A stretch of DNA of 31,567 nucleotides from CAZGXQ01 sp964530195 (GTDB lineage: Bacteria > Patescibacteriota > Minisyncoccia > Minisyncoccales > GBS-2): assembly GCA_964530195.1 (NCBI GenBank), contig CAZGXQ010000030.1, positions 1 to 31,567 on the forward strand, given 5' to 3'. The stretch's first letter is position 1. Each line of letters starts with the position of its first letter. A program made the position numbers and the translations under genes. A model generated the notes under the pieces. It did not search any database. It saw nothing but the letters and a program-made list of their open reading frames with translations, and was not told the origin of the DNA. This document shows, piece after piece, positions 15,681-23,216 of this stretch.

Positions 15681-15753
15681 TGCCGCCAACCGGATTTGAA
15701 CCGGTGTTTTCAGCTTGAGAAGCTGATGTCCTAGGCCACTAGACGATGGCGGC
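15681..15753 (-). tRNA. trnE: tRNA-Glu (anticodon CTC)
   Basis: Minus strand: acceptor GCCGCCA/TGGCGGC, D-arm GTCTAGTGGCCTAGGAC, anticodon stem TCAGC/GCTGA with loop TTCTCAA (anticodon CTC, reading GAG), T-arm ACCGG/CCGGT with TTCAAAT, discriminator A. No CCA is encoded. It sits 14 nt after the MurF-like gene and 4 nt before the permease start, embedded in a protein operon. Confidence 0.96.
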
Positions 15754-15767
15754 GAAACACTCAAATT

Positions 15768-16832
15768 TTACAAAATTTTTTTAATTTCATCAACTATTTC
15801 TTTCATTTTCATTTCTCTTGAACCATCAACTAAAATCAAATCTCCTTCTTGAATTTTCTCTTTTAAAGTTGAGATTCCCTCTTTTATTGTATTAAAATGA
15901 AAAATCTTTTCTGAATCCATTCCCCTTTCAAACGCTTTTTGCGAAATAAATTTTGTTCTTTGGCCAAAAGTAAATAACAAATCTACATTTTTGACTATTC
16001 TTTCTCCAATTGCTTCATGAGCTTCAATTGTATATTTGCCAATTCCAATTATATCTCCCAAAACTGCTATTTTTCTTTTTGCCCAATTAATTTTTCCAAG
16101 AATCTCTATCGCTTCTATCATTGAAAAAATAGTTGCAGAATCTGTGTCATCAATAATCCAAGAATTTTTTATTCCCTCAATTAATTTCATTTTTCCTGGA
16201 ATTGATGAGTAATTTTTTAAACTTTGGCAAATTTCAACCAAATTTAAACCCAAAATTGTTCCCACAGCTATAGCTGAAAGTCCTGAATAAATTTGCTCTT
16301 TACCAAATGTTCCCTCTATCCAAAAAGGAACAATGTTTCCTTTGTAGCTCACTTTAAAGTTTACTCCCCGATTCAATTTTACTTCCTCTGCTCTAAAATC
16401 ACTTCCCTTTTGAAACCCAAAAGTAATTTCATTTAAGTTTGTTTCGTCTTTTATTTCTCTTACAGTTTCATCATCAAAATTCAAAACCAAATATCCAAAG
16501 TAAGGAATAGTCTTTGCTAACTTTTTAATTTCGTAAGTTTTTTCAATTTCACCAGCAAAAAAATCTTTATCAAATGGAATATCCCCAACATGAGTTATAA
16601 CTAAAATTGGGAGCTGAGAATTTTTTATTAAAAAATTTAATCTCTTTATTTCCCTTTCTTTTTTTAGTTCGGAATCTAAAATTAGAACATCTTTACCAAT
16701 TCTAAAGTGAGGGCTTAAAACACATTTTATTGCCTCTTTAGCGCAAACCCTTCCTTCTCCAGTAATAATTACTACTTTTGGTTTTTTAAATACTATTTGA
16801 AAATCTTTAAAAAAATTAAAAATTTCACTCAT
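15768..16832 (-). CDS. degenerate MurF-like ligase (probable pseudoenzyme)
   Basis: Clear relative of UDP-MurNAc-tripeptide--D-Ala-D-Ala ligase by its scaffold: VLNFDDE at 116-122 (VLNADDE in MurF), SIPGKMKLIEG at 210-220, VLGDIIGIGKYTIEAHEAIG at 257-276, and ILVDGSREMKMKEIV near the C-terminus (usually VKGSRGMKME). Key positions are lost. The P-loop reads ITGEGRVCAKEA (23-34) instead of a GKTSTKE-type loop, so the phosphate-binding Lys and Ser/Thr are missing. The DDSYNANP motif is DDTDSATIF (228-236). The N-terminal UDP-MurNAc-binding domain is absent (354 against about 450 residues). It lies in the division cluster directly after ftsI, overlapping it by 8 bp. The frame is intact, so it is not a simple pseudogene. 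Confidence 0.75.
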   Translation of the reverse strand: MSEIFNFFKDFQIVFKKPKVVIITGEGRVCAKEAIKCVLSPHFRIGKDVLILDSELKKEREIKRLNFLIKNSQLPILVITHVGDIPFDKDFFAGEIEKTYEIKKLAKTIPYFGYLVLNFDDETVREIKDETNLNEITFGFQKGSDFRAEEVKLNRGVNFKVSYKGNIVPFWIEGTFGKEQIYSGLSAIAVGTILGLNLVEICQSLKNYSSIPGKMKLIEGIKNSWIIDDTDSATIFSMIEAIEILGKINWAKRKIAVLGDIIGIGKYTIEAHEAIGERIVKNVDLLFTFGQRTKFISQKAFERGMDSEKIFHFNTIKEGISTLKEKIQEGDLILVDGSREMKMKEIVDEIKKIL

Positions 16833-18393
16833 AGTCAGGTGGAATTTGATAGTAACTGATTAAATATTCAATTAGTTCTTTGGCGATTAGAGTTGTAGAA
16901 ACTCCTGCAGCTTGGGCCCTGGGATTGTCTAATTTTACTAAAAAAATAAATTTTGGTTGAAAAGCAGGAATCCATCCAACAAAACTTTGCCAAGTTTTTT
17001 CTGAATAACCTTTCTTTTTAATTCCCAAACTTGAAAAAGGAATTTGAGAAGTTCCAGTTTTTCCTGCAATGAAATAACCTTGAATTTTAGCTCTTCTTCC
17101 ATATCCTTCTTCTACTACCCTTTGACACATTTGACTTAGCACAAAAGAGGTATCCTTTGAAATTACTCTCTTTTCTTCAAAAGCTTTTCCCTCTTCTAAC
17201 AACAAATGAGGTTTAACTAACATTCCTCCATTTGCAACAGCTGAAAGAGCTTTCATTACTTGAATTGGAGTTACCTCAATTCCTTGTCCAAAAGAAGCAG
17301 TTGCAAAATTGATTTCATAACCTTTTTTGAATTCCTTGTTTTCTGAGCAAATTTCAGGTAAATCAATTCCAGTTTTTTCAAAAATTCCAAAATTGGTTAA
17401 ATATTTAAGAAAAAGTTCATGTCCAAGCTGTTTTTCTGCAAAAACAGCACCGGTATTAATTGACCACATTAAAACCTCTGTCATGTTTTTTTTACCCCAA
17501 ACTCTATTTTCAAAATTTCTTATTGTCCATCCTCCAATTTTTACAAATCCCTCATCAATATAGGTTGTTTCAGGAGTAATTCTTTTCTCTTCCAAAGCTG
17601 CAGCCATTGTAATTATTTTAAAAATTGATCCAGGCTCAAAAGTTTTTTGAGTTGCTCCGTTTTTAAAGATTTCTAAATTTTCTTCTTCCCAGTATTTGTT
17701 TGGATCAAAGGTTGGAAAATTTGCTAAAGCCAATATTTCTCCATTTTTTGGATTCATTACAATTATTTGCCCCCCTTCAATTGCCAGCTTTTCTTTAGCT
17801 TCTTCCAAAAGTTTTTCTGCTTTAAATTGTAATCTGTAATCTAAAGTAAGGGTAATATCCTTTCCTTCTTTTAAAATATCATTGTAATATTGTTCTATTC
17901 CATACTGCCCCTCCCCTTCTTCATTTACAAACCCAACGACTTGAGCTGCTAATTTTTCATGAGGATAATATCTTATCTTTTCCTCTCCAATAAAAACTCC
18001 CTTAATGGGTAAGCTTCTTAGTTTAGTTACTTCTTCTTCGTTCAATTTCTTTTTTAGAACAAAGAAAGAACTATTTTTTTCTAGATTTTCTAAAATATAA
18101 TTTTTTTCTAAATTTAAAATTTCGCTTAATTTTTCAACCGCTTCTTTGTTTTCTTTAACCTGTTTTGGATTTACCAAAACAAAAAATGAGGTAATGTTTG
18201 TTGCTAATTCTTCACCACCTCTAAAAAAAATTTTTCCTCTTTCTATAAATTTATCAGCAAAATTGGCACGAAGTCCTTCTGAAAGAGCTTGATACATTTC
18301 TCCATTTATAATCTGAAGATTAAACAATCTCCAAATAATGAAAATCAATAAAACTAAAAAAAGAAAATTGACAAAGATTACTCTTTCTTTCAT
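16825..18393 (-). CDS. ftsI: division-type penicillin-binding protein (FtsI/PBP2 class B)
   Basis: Class B transpeptidase that cross-links septal peptidoglycan. N-terminal membrane helix at about 5-25; pedestal domain containing RYYPHEKLAAQVVGFVNEEG and YGIEQYYNDIL; transpeptidase domain with S256-x-x-K259 (EPGSIFKI), S311-I-N313 (MWSINTGAV) and K445-T-G (AGKTGTSQ). At 522 residues it is near the family length. There are no PASTA repeats. It overlaps the ftsL-like gene by 4 bp and the MurF-like gene by 8 bp, consistent with coupled translation. All catalytic residues are present. Confidence 0.95.
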   Translation of the reverse strand: MKERVIFVNFLFLVLLIFIIWRLFNLQIINGEMYQALSEGLRANFADKFIERGKIFFRGGEELATNITSFFVLVNPKQVKENKEAVEKLSEILNLEKNYILENLEKNSSFFVLKKKLNEEEVTKLRSLPIKGVFIGEEKIRYYPHEKLAAQVVGFVNEEGEGQYGIEQYYNDILKEGKDITLTLDYRLQFKAEKLLEEAKEKLAIEGGQIIVMNPKNGEILALANFPTFDPNKYWEEENLEIFKNGATQKTFEPGSIFKIITMAAALEEKRITPETTYIDEGFVKIGGWTIRNFENRVWGKKNMTEVLMWSINTGAVFAEKQLGHELFLKYLTNFGIFEKTGIDLPEICSENKEFKKGYEINFATASFGQGIEVTPIQVMKALSAVANGGMLVKPHLLLEEGKAFEEKRVISKDTSFVLSQMCQRVVEEGYGRRAKIQGYFIAGKTGTSQIPFSSLGIKKKGYSEKTWQSFVGWIPAFQPKFIFLVKLDNPRAQAAGVSTTLIAKELIEYLISYYQIPPDYE

Positions 18394-18734
18394 TTCTCCG
18401 TAACCAAAACTTCGCTTGAAAGCTCTAAGTATTTTATTTTATTTGGACTAATTTTTACAAATCCCTCTTTCGAAAAATAATTCTCTAATTGAGAAAAAGA
18501 ACTTATTTTACTAAAAGTTATTTCTAAAGTTTCAATTTCTTTCGAAAGTTTTTCAATTTCTACTTGATACTTTTGCTTGAAAGCACTTTCTTTCAATATC
18601 AAATAAACATTAATCAAGAGGAGAAAAAAGAGAGTTATAAAAAGTATAACTTGAAAAGCAAAGAACCTCTTAAGTGAAATTTTTGGAAATTTTGGTAAAG
18701 AAATTATTTTGAAAGAGAGTGATTGTACCTTCAT
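18390..18734 (-). CDS. ftsL: FtsL-like division protein
   Basis: 114 residues: a basic cytoplasmic stretch of about 25, one membrane helix (FFAFQVILFITLFFLLLINV) and a short coiled coil (QKYQVEIEKLSKEIETLEIT). FtsL bridges FtsB and the FtsWI synthase. Sequence is not well conserved in this family, so the call rests on architecture and on position between rsmH and ftsI, where ftsL normally lies. It overlaps both neighbours by 4 bp (ATGA). Confidence 0.75.
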   Translation of the reverse strand: MKVQSLSFKIISLPKFPKISLKRFFAFQVILFITLFFLLLINVYLILKESAFKQKYQVEIEKLSKEIETLEITFSKISSFSQLENYFSKEGFVKISPNKIKYLELSSEVLVTEK

Positions 18735-19606
18735 ATTTTTTCTCCAGCTCTTAATTTTGCTGATCTTGCGCTTGGGTTAAGTTTTATTTCAAGTTGAGAG
18801 GGAAAAATTGGCTTTTTTGTTAAAATTTTCATTTGTTTTCTCTTTTCACTTTCTTTAAAAAAATTTTTTACAATTTTATCCTCTAAAGAATGGAACGAAA
18901 TTACCACCAATCTTCCTCCTTTTTCTAAAATTTCTAACGCTTGGGGTAGGGCTTTTTGAAGATTTTCTAACTCGGCATTCACAGCAATTCTTAGGGCTTG
19001 AAATGTCTTGGTAGCAAAATGAATTTTTCTTCTTTGATACCAAATGGGTGTTGCTTTCTTTATGATTTCAACTAACTGAAATGTTGTTTCAATAGGTTTC
19101 CTTTTTCTCTCTTTTACAATCTCTTTTGCAATTTTTTTTGCAAATCTTTCTTCTCCATATTTTCTTAAAATTTCGCAAATTTCTTTTTCTGAAAGCTCAT
19201 TAACTAAATCTTTGGCAGTCTTCCCTTTTTGAGAGTAACTCATAATTAATGGTTCGTTCTTCAAAAAAGTAAAACCTCTTTTTGATTCTTTTAGATGCCA
19301 GCTTGAAAGTCCCAAGTCAAACAAAATTCCAGAAACTTTTTCGAATTTTTCTTTTTCAACAATTTCTTTCAAATTCGAATAAGAGTCGCAAACTAAGATT
19401 AATCTCTTCAATTCTTTAAATCTTTCCTTACAAATTTCAAACAATTTTTTATCTATTTCAATCCCCAAAACTTTCCCCTTTGGTCCATTTCTTTTTAAAA
19501 TCTCTATTGTGTGTCCCCCCTCTCCAAAGGTACAGTCTATAAAATTTTCATTTGATTTTGGATCTAAATATTCAATTACTTCATTTTTTAAAACTGAAAG
19601 GTGCAT
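18731..19606 (-). CDS. rsmH: 16S rRNA (cytosine1402-N4)-methyltransferase RsmH
   Basis: 291 residues. SAM motif FIDCTFGEGGHTIEIL at 22-37, acidic motif GIEIDKKLF, GILFDLGLSSWHL, the conserved KIHFATKTFQALRIAVNAEL, and RLVVISFHSLEDKIVKNFF. It methylates N4 of C1402 in the decoding centre. The conserved DGPLDMRMD loop reads NEPLIMSYS here, an unusual change near the active site. It starts 3 nt after mraZ and overlaps ftsL by 4 bp. The start MHLSVLKNEVIEYL matches the family (HxSVLLxE). Confidence 0.95.
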   Translation of the reverse strand: MHLSVLKNEVIEYLDPKSNENFIDCTFGEGGHTIEILKRNGPKGKVLGIEIDKKLFEICKERFKELKRLILVCDSYSNLKEIVEKEKFEKVSGILFDLGLSSWHLKESKRGFTFLKNEPLIMSYSQKGKTAKDLVNELSEKEICEILRKYGEERFAKKIAKEIVKERKRKPIETTFQLVEIIKKATPIWYQRRKIHFATKTFQALRIAVNAELENLQKALPQALEILEKGGRLVVISFHSLEDKIVKNFFKESEKRKQMKILTKKPIFPSQLEIKLNPSARSAKLRAGEKI

Positions 19607-19609
19607 TTT

Positions 19610-20041
19610 TTAAATTCCTAATTCTTTTAATTTTTCTGCGATATCTTTTGTAATTTCTTCGGTTTTCTTTTTATATTCCTTCCATCTTTCTTCGTCCCAA
19701 ATTTCAATTCGATTTGAAAGACCTAAAATTGCCACATTTTTTTTCAAAAAAGCATATGATTTAAGATAATCTGGAATCAAAATTCTTCCCAACTTATCGA
19801 AAGTGACATCCACCGCTCCAGAAAGAACAATTCTTACAAAACTTCTTGCTTCACTTGTGGAGGTTGGAAGATTTTCTAATTTTTTTGCCAACTTTTTCCA
19901 CTCATTTAATGGATACAACACCAAACAATTATCTATTCCTCTTGTTAAAACAGCCTTTTTTCCCAAAGCTTTTCTAAATTTTGCTGGAATTGCGAGTCGT
20001 TTTTTTTCGTCTATTGAATAAACATATTCTCCTATAAACAT
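19610..20041 (-). CDS. mraZ: MraZ transcriptional regulator
   Basis: Represses and senses the division/cell-wall cluster. 143 residues with two AbrB-like halves, each with its DxxxR loop: IDEKKRLAIPAKFRKAL near the N-terminus and FDKLGRILIPDYLKSYA in the second half, plus VLTRGIDNCLVLYP. The ATG at 20041 (MFIGEYVYSID) matches homologues; the frame extends upstream to 20092, but that stretch is the operator itself. TGGGA-type boxes lie 26-50 bp upstream of the start, implying autoregulation. It is first in the order mraZ-rsmH-ftsL-ftsI-murF-like. Confidence 0.95.
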   Translation of the reverse strand: MFIGEYVYSIDEKKRLAIPAKFRKALGKKAVLTRGIDNCLVLYPLNEWKKLAKKLENLPTSTSEARSFVRIVLSGAVDVTFDKLGRILIPDYLKSYAFLKKNVAILGLSNRIEIWDEERWKEYKKKTEEITKDIAEKLKELGI

Positions 20042-20066
20042 GATTTTCCACAAAAGATGATTATTA

Positions 20067-20091
20067 TCCCAAAGTTTTCCACAATTTCCCA
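20067..20091 (-). promoter_or_regulatory. MraZ operator: three boxes on a 10-bp period
   Basis: Read on the minus strand: TGGGA (20087-20091), TGGAA (20077-20081) and TGGGA (20067-20071), each separated by exactly 5 bp. This matches the TGGGN-N5 repeat arrangement known for E. coli MraZ. The boxes begin just downstream of the predicted start of transcription, a repressing position. Confidence 0.8.
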
Positions 20092-20100
20092 CTCAATTCC

Positions 20101-20129
20101 AAGATATCTTTTTTAAATTTAAAAGTCAA
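20101..20129 (-). promoter_or_regulatory. probable mraZ promoter
   Basis: Minus strand: TTGACT (20124-20129), 17 bp, TATCTT (20101-20106), with initiation near 20094 and a leader of about 52 nt. Confidence 0.55.
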
Positions 20130-20198
20130 TAGAAAAAAATGATCCTCAAAATTTAATAGAAAAAAGCGATTTTTTCCACAAATAATCCACAGTCAAAT

Positions 20199-20221
20199 AA
20201 AAAAAAGCCACAAAAAGTGGC
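20199..20221 (-). terminator. Rho-independent terminator of the Clp-like gene
   Basis: Minus strand: GCCAC/GTGGC stem (20207-20221) with a T5 loop, followed by eight T. On the plus strand the hairpin is followed by AAGTTTTTT, so weak activity is possible in that direction too. Confidence 0.8.
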
Positions 20222-20242
20222 AAGTTTTTTAAAAGATATTTT

Positions 20243-22816
20243 TTATTTCTTAATTATTGAAAAAGTAGTTGGATCAATTTCAATTCTTTCTCCTCTTTTA
20301 ATCTCTTTTCTTAATATTGCCTCAGCTAAAAGATTGCTAATTTTGTTTTCAATTACTCTTTCCATTTGCCTTGCTCCAAATTCAGGGGTATAAGAAAGTT
20401 CAACTATCTTTTCTTTTAACTTCTGAGTGATGATGAATTCAATTTCTTTTGCTTTTAATTGTTTTTGAATTTTCTTTAATAAAAGTTCGGCAATATCTAA
20501 AAGATTTTCTTTTGTTAAGGGTTTGTATAAAACAACTGCATCAAATCTATTTAATAACTCTGGTCTGAAAATTCCTTCTTCGACAAAATAATTAATTAAC
20601 TCTTCTTTTACTTTTGCCCAATCTCTTTTTTCTTTCGCCGCCTTAAAAATAGTTTGATAACCGGCATTAGAAGTACAAATTATGATTGTGTTTTTAAAAT
20701 CTACTTTTCTTCCCAACCCATCTGTTAAATGCCCTTCATCAAATACTTGCAAGAACAAATTTAGAATTTGGGGATGAGCTTTTTCAAATTCATCCAATAA
20801 AACTAAAGAAAATGGTCTTTCCCTTACTGGTGTTGTTAAAATCCCTTCTTCTCCAGCAGAGCCTAATAATCGAGGTATATCTTGAACATTTTGGAATTCT
20901 GACATATCCAATCTAATCATTCTTTTTTCAGAACCAAAATAGATTTCAGCTAAAGCTTTAGCAGTTTCAGTTTTTCCCACCCCTGTTGGTCCCAAAAAAA
21001 GGAAAGCTCCAATTGGCCCCTTCCTTACTCTAATTTCTGTCCTAGCTCTTCTTAGAGCTGCGGAAATTTCTTTTATTGCATCCTCTTGATCAACAACTCT
21101 TTCATGTAAAAGTTTTTCTAAATTTAAAAGTTTTTCTCTTTCTCCTGCTTCAATTTCTCCTACTGGAATTTCGGTTCTTTCTGAAACAACTTTGGCAACA
21201 TGTCTTGGCAAAATTAGCTTTTCTCTTTTTTGGAGAGAATGGACAACAACCTCTTCTAACAAATCTAGTGCCTTTTCTGGAAAGGGAATAGCTGGAAGGT
21301 ATTTTTCGCAATAATAAAAGACATCTCTTAAAGCTGGATAGGAAATTAGAATTTTGTATTTTGTTTCAAGTTTTAAAGCAAATTTTTGTAAAAGTTTCAT
21401 TGTTTCTTCTCTTGTAATTTCAGAAACTTCAATTTTTTCAAAAAATGACAAAATTGACGGGTGCTGTTCTATATTTTTGTGAAGTCCTTCATAGGTTGTA
21501 ATTGCAATCAATCTAAAATCGGGGCGAGAAATGAAAGGAGCTAAAATTCCAGTAATGTCGATTGCTCCAGGTCTTACAATTTTTCCCTCCACATAATTGT
21601 GGAATTCATCAATTACCAAAATTACATTTTTTGCCAAAATTACTTCTCTGAAAATCGTATCCAAAGTTGATTCTACAGTTTCAATGCTTTCTAATTGCGA
21701 AAGTAAAGCTTGCATATTCAATTGAACTATTCGATGATAATTTACCTCCGGCAAGCTTTGCCCAAAAAAGCTTTTTTCTGCTAAAGCATAAATCATACTT
21801 TTTCTTCCAGTCCCAGCTTCCCCCACTATTAAAGGATCATTACAAGCTTCTCTTCTAGCTAAAATTCTTTCCATTTGTTCAATTTCCTTTTCATGCCCAA
21901 TAATTGTTGGATAGCCCATTTTTTGAACCTCTTTTGTTATGTCTATTGAAAATTTATCTAAAGTAATAGTGTATCCTGCGCTAAATTCTTTACCAATTGA
22001 CCCAAATTTTACTAAGTTCTTCCATTCCCACCACTCTCTTTTTTCTCTATCTTCTCTTTCTAATTCCTCAAGCCACCAAACTAAATTTCCAACATCCTCC
22101 AATTTTAAGTTGCTTTCGATTAAGATTTGTTTGAAAACTGGATCGTTTTCAGCCACTGATAAAAGCAAATCTCCAATTTCTATTTTTTGATGTTTTTTTT
22201 CGATTGCAATTTTTAAAGCATCTGAAATTGTTTTTTGAAAATTTGGAGGCAATATTTCAGTTTTGAAATAATTCTCCAAAATCTTTTTAATTTGTTTTTT
22301 GTCAAGAAGGAGTCTTAAAAATACAAAATTTAATTTTTGAGGAAAATCCAAAAGACAATAAAACAAAGTTGAAGAATTGAAAGGTATATTTTTTCGTCTT
22401 GAAAAATTTGAAGCCAAAATTATTACTTTCGCAGCCTCAAAGGATAAAAATTCAGCTAAGTTGTGTTGTCCAGAAACTTGTAAAATATCTTTAACTTCAA
22501 TTTTTGGAGGTAAATTTTTTAAATAATTAAAAAAATTGTCTAAGATCAAAAACAAAAACCAGATTGAAATGAAAATCAAAGAAAGTCCGAGAGTTTTGAT
22601 TTCTAACCCCTTTGGCAAAAATTGAATTTTTGATTTTAATTCAGGAGGAGAAAAAGAAAGAAAATAAATGAAAAACGAGATTACCAGAAAGAGAAAAAAA
22701 AGATTAAAAAGAATTTTTTTTAAAGTAGGGGTAAGCTTGAAAATTGGCAATTTTTCTAATTGAACAACTTCAAAAGTTGTTGTTTCTTTTATGTTAAAAT
22801 AAAAGTTTGAAGCCAT
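20243..22816 (-). CDS. membrane-anchored ClpC-like double AAA+ ATPase
   Basis: 857 residues. Two membrane helices (about 33-55 and 75-95) precede a degenerate Clp-N-like helical region (about 110-250). AAA+ module 1 has GEAGTGRKS at 332-340, where Arg replaces the expected Walker A Lys and a Lys follows one place late, with Walker B VILVIDEFHN at 398-407. Module 2 is canonical: Walker A GPTGVGKTETA at 609-619, Walker B LVLLDEFEKAHP at 671-682, RPELLNRFD, and FGARQMERVI near the end. There is no long ClpB M-domain. Clp ATPases unfold proteins; membrane anchoring suggests envelope-protein quality control. It overlaps the small membrane-protein gene by 23 bp, which implies a partnership. No ClpP gene is in the window. 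Confidence 0.88.
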   Translation of the reverse strand: MASNFYFNIKETTTFEVVQLEKLPIFKLTPTLKKILFNLFFLFLVISFFIYFLSFSPPELKSKIQFLPKGLEIKTLGLSLIFISIWFLFLILDNFFNYLKNLPPKIEVKDILQVSGQHNLAEFLSFEAAKVIILASNFSRRKNIPFNSSTLFYCLLDFPQKLNFVFLRLLLDKKQIKKILENYFKTEILPPNFQKTISDALKIAIEKKHQKIEIGDLLLSVAENDPVFKQILIESNLKLEDVGNLVWWLEELEREDREKREWWEWKNLVKFGSIGKEFSAGYTITLDKFSIDITKEVQKMGYPTIIGHEKEIEQMERILARREACNDPLIVGEAGTGRKSMIYALAEKSFFGQSLPEVNYHRIVQLNMQALLSQLESIETVESTLDTIFREVILAKNVILVIDEFHNYVEGKIVRPGAIDITGILAPFISRPDFRLIAITTYEGLHKNIEQHPSILSFFEKIEVSEITREETMKLLQKFALKLETKYKILISYPALRDVFYYCEKYLPAIPFPEKALDLLEEVVVHSLQKREKLILPRHVAKVVSERTEIPVGEIEAGEREKLLNLEKLLHERVVDQEDAIKEISAALRRARTEIRVRKGPIGAFLFLGPTGVGKTETAKALAEIYFGSEKRMIRLDMSEFQNVQDIPRLLGSAGEEGILTTPVRERPFSLVLLDEFEKAHPQILNLFLQVFDEGHLTDGLGRKVDFKNTIIICTSNAGYQTIFKAAKEKRDWAKVKEELINYFVEEGIFRPELLNRFDAVVLYKPLTKENLLDIAELLLKKIQKQLKAKEIEFIITQKLKEKIVELSYTPEFGARQMERVIENKISNLLAEAILRKEIKRGERIEIDPTTFSIIKK

Positions 22817-23201
22817 AAAAAAAAGTTATAATGGAAATTAATGGCAAAAACAACCAAAAGATTAAAACCGTTGGTGCTAAAATTAAAACGAAAATTTCAA
22901 ACAGAAGACCAAATAAAATTACAAAAGTTCTTATAAAAGCACCAAGAGTTCTTGAAATTAAATTTGAAAAGCGAACCTCAAAAAACTGCCAAATGTCTAT
23001 TCCTCTTGAAGTATAAACCCAGCGGTAACCATGCCAATGGGAAAAATAGGTTTTTAAAAGTAAAGTGATAGAAAAAAAATAATTTCCAAATTTTAGAAGA
23101 TTTTTGAAAATCAAAAGAATTTTCTTTGGAATTTTAATAAAATACCAATCGTAAAACAAAAGCAAAAGGGATTTTCTTTTTACAGTTTCTAAAAATTCCA
23201 T
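22794..23201 (-). CDS. membrane protein paired with the Clp-like ATPase
   Basis: 135 residues, not assigned to a named family. An aromatic, basic N-terminal half (LLFYDWYFIKIPKKIL, HWHGYRWVYTSRGIDIW) precedes a second half with about two to three membrane helices (FVILFGLLFEIFVLILAPTV, FLPLISIITFFYGFKL). It shares 23 bp with the downstream Clp-like gene, so the two are almost certainly translated together and the proteins may associate in the membrane. A TGGTATAAT extended -10 ends 6 nt before the ATG, so the mRNA should begin at the start codon. Confidence 0.8.
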   Translation of the reverse strand: MEFLETVKRKSLLLLFYDWYFIKIPKKILLIFKNLLKFGNYFFSITLLLKTYFSHWHGYRWVYTSRGIDIWQFFEVRFSNLISRTLGAFIRTFVILFGLLFEIFVLILAPTVLIFWLFLPLISIITFFYGFKLLF

Positions 23202-23207
23202 ACTTTA

Positions 23208-23216
23208 ATTATACCA
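23208..23216 (-). promoter_or_regulatory. leaderless-type extended -10 promoter (membrane protein/Clp unit)
   Basis: Minus strand: TGGTATAAT (23208-23216), then 6 nt to the ATG at 23201. It fills the gap after the prmC stop. No convincing -35 was seen, as expected of extended -10 promoters. Confidence 0.6.

Larger units (their letters stand above)
20044..20191 (+). promoter_or_regulatory. cluster of four DnaA-box-like 9-mers
   Basis: TTTTCCACA at 20044-20052, 20075-20083 and 20172-20180, and TAATCCACA at 20183-20191, all in the same orientation, each 8 of 9 to TTATCCACA. The stretch between (20092-20170) is very AT-rich. The second box overlaps the middle MraZ box. Function not established. 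Confidence 0.4.

Noticed and set aside
20042..20092. Upstream extension of mraZ to an ATG at 20092
   Set aside because: It would translate the MraZ operator, and homologues begin at MFIGEY (20041).
20092..20242. Calling the DnaA-box cluster the chromosomal origin
   Set aside because: No dnaA, dnaN or skew information is visible in the window, and part of the pattern overlaps the MraZ boxes.
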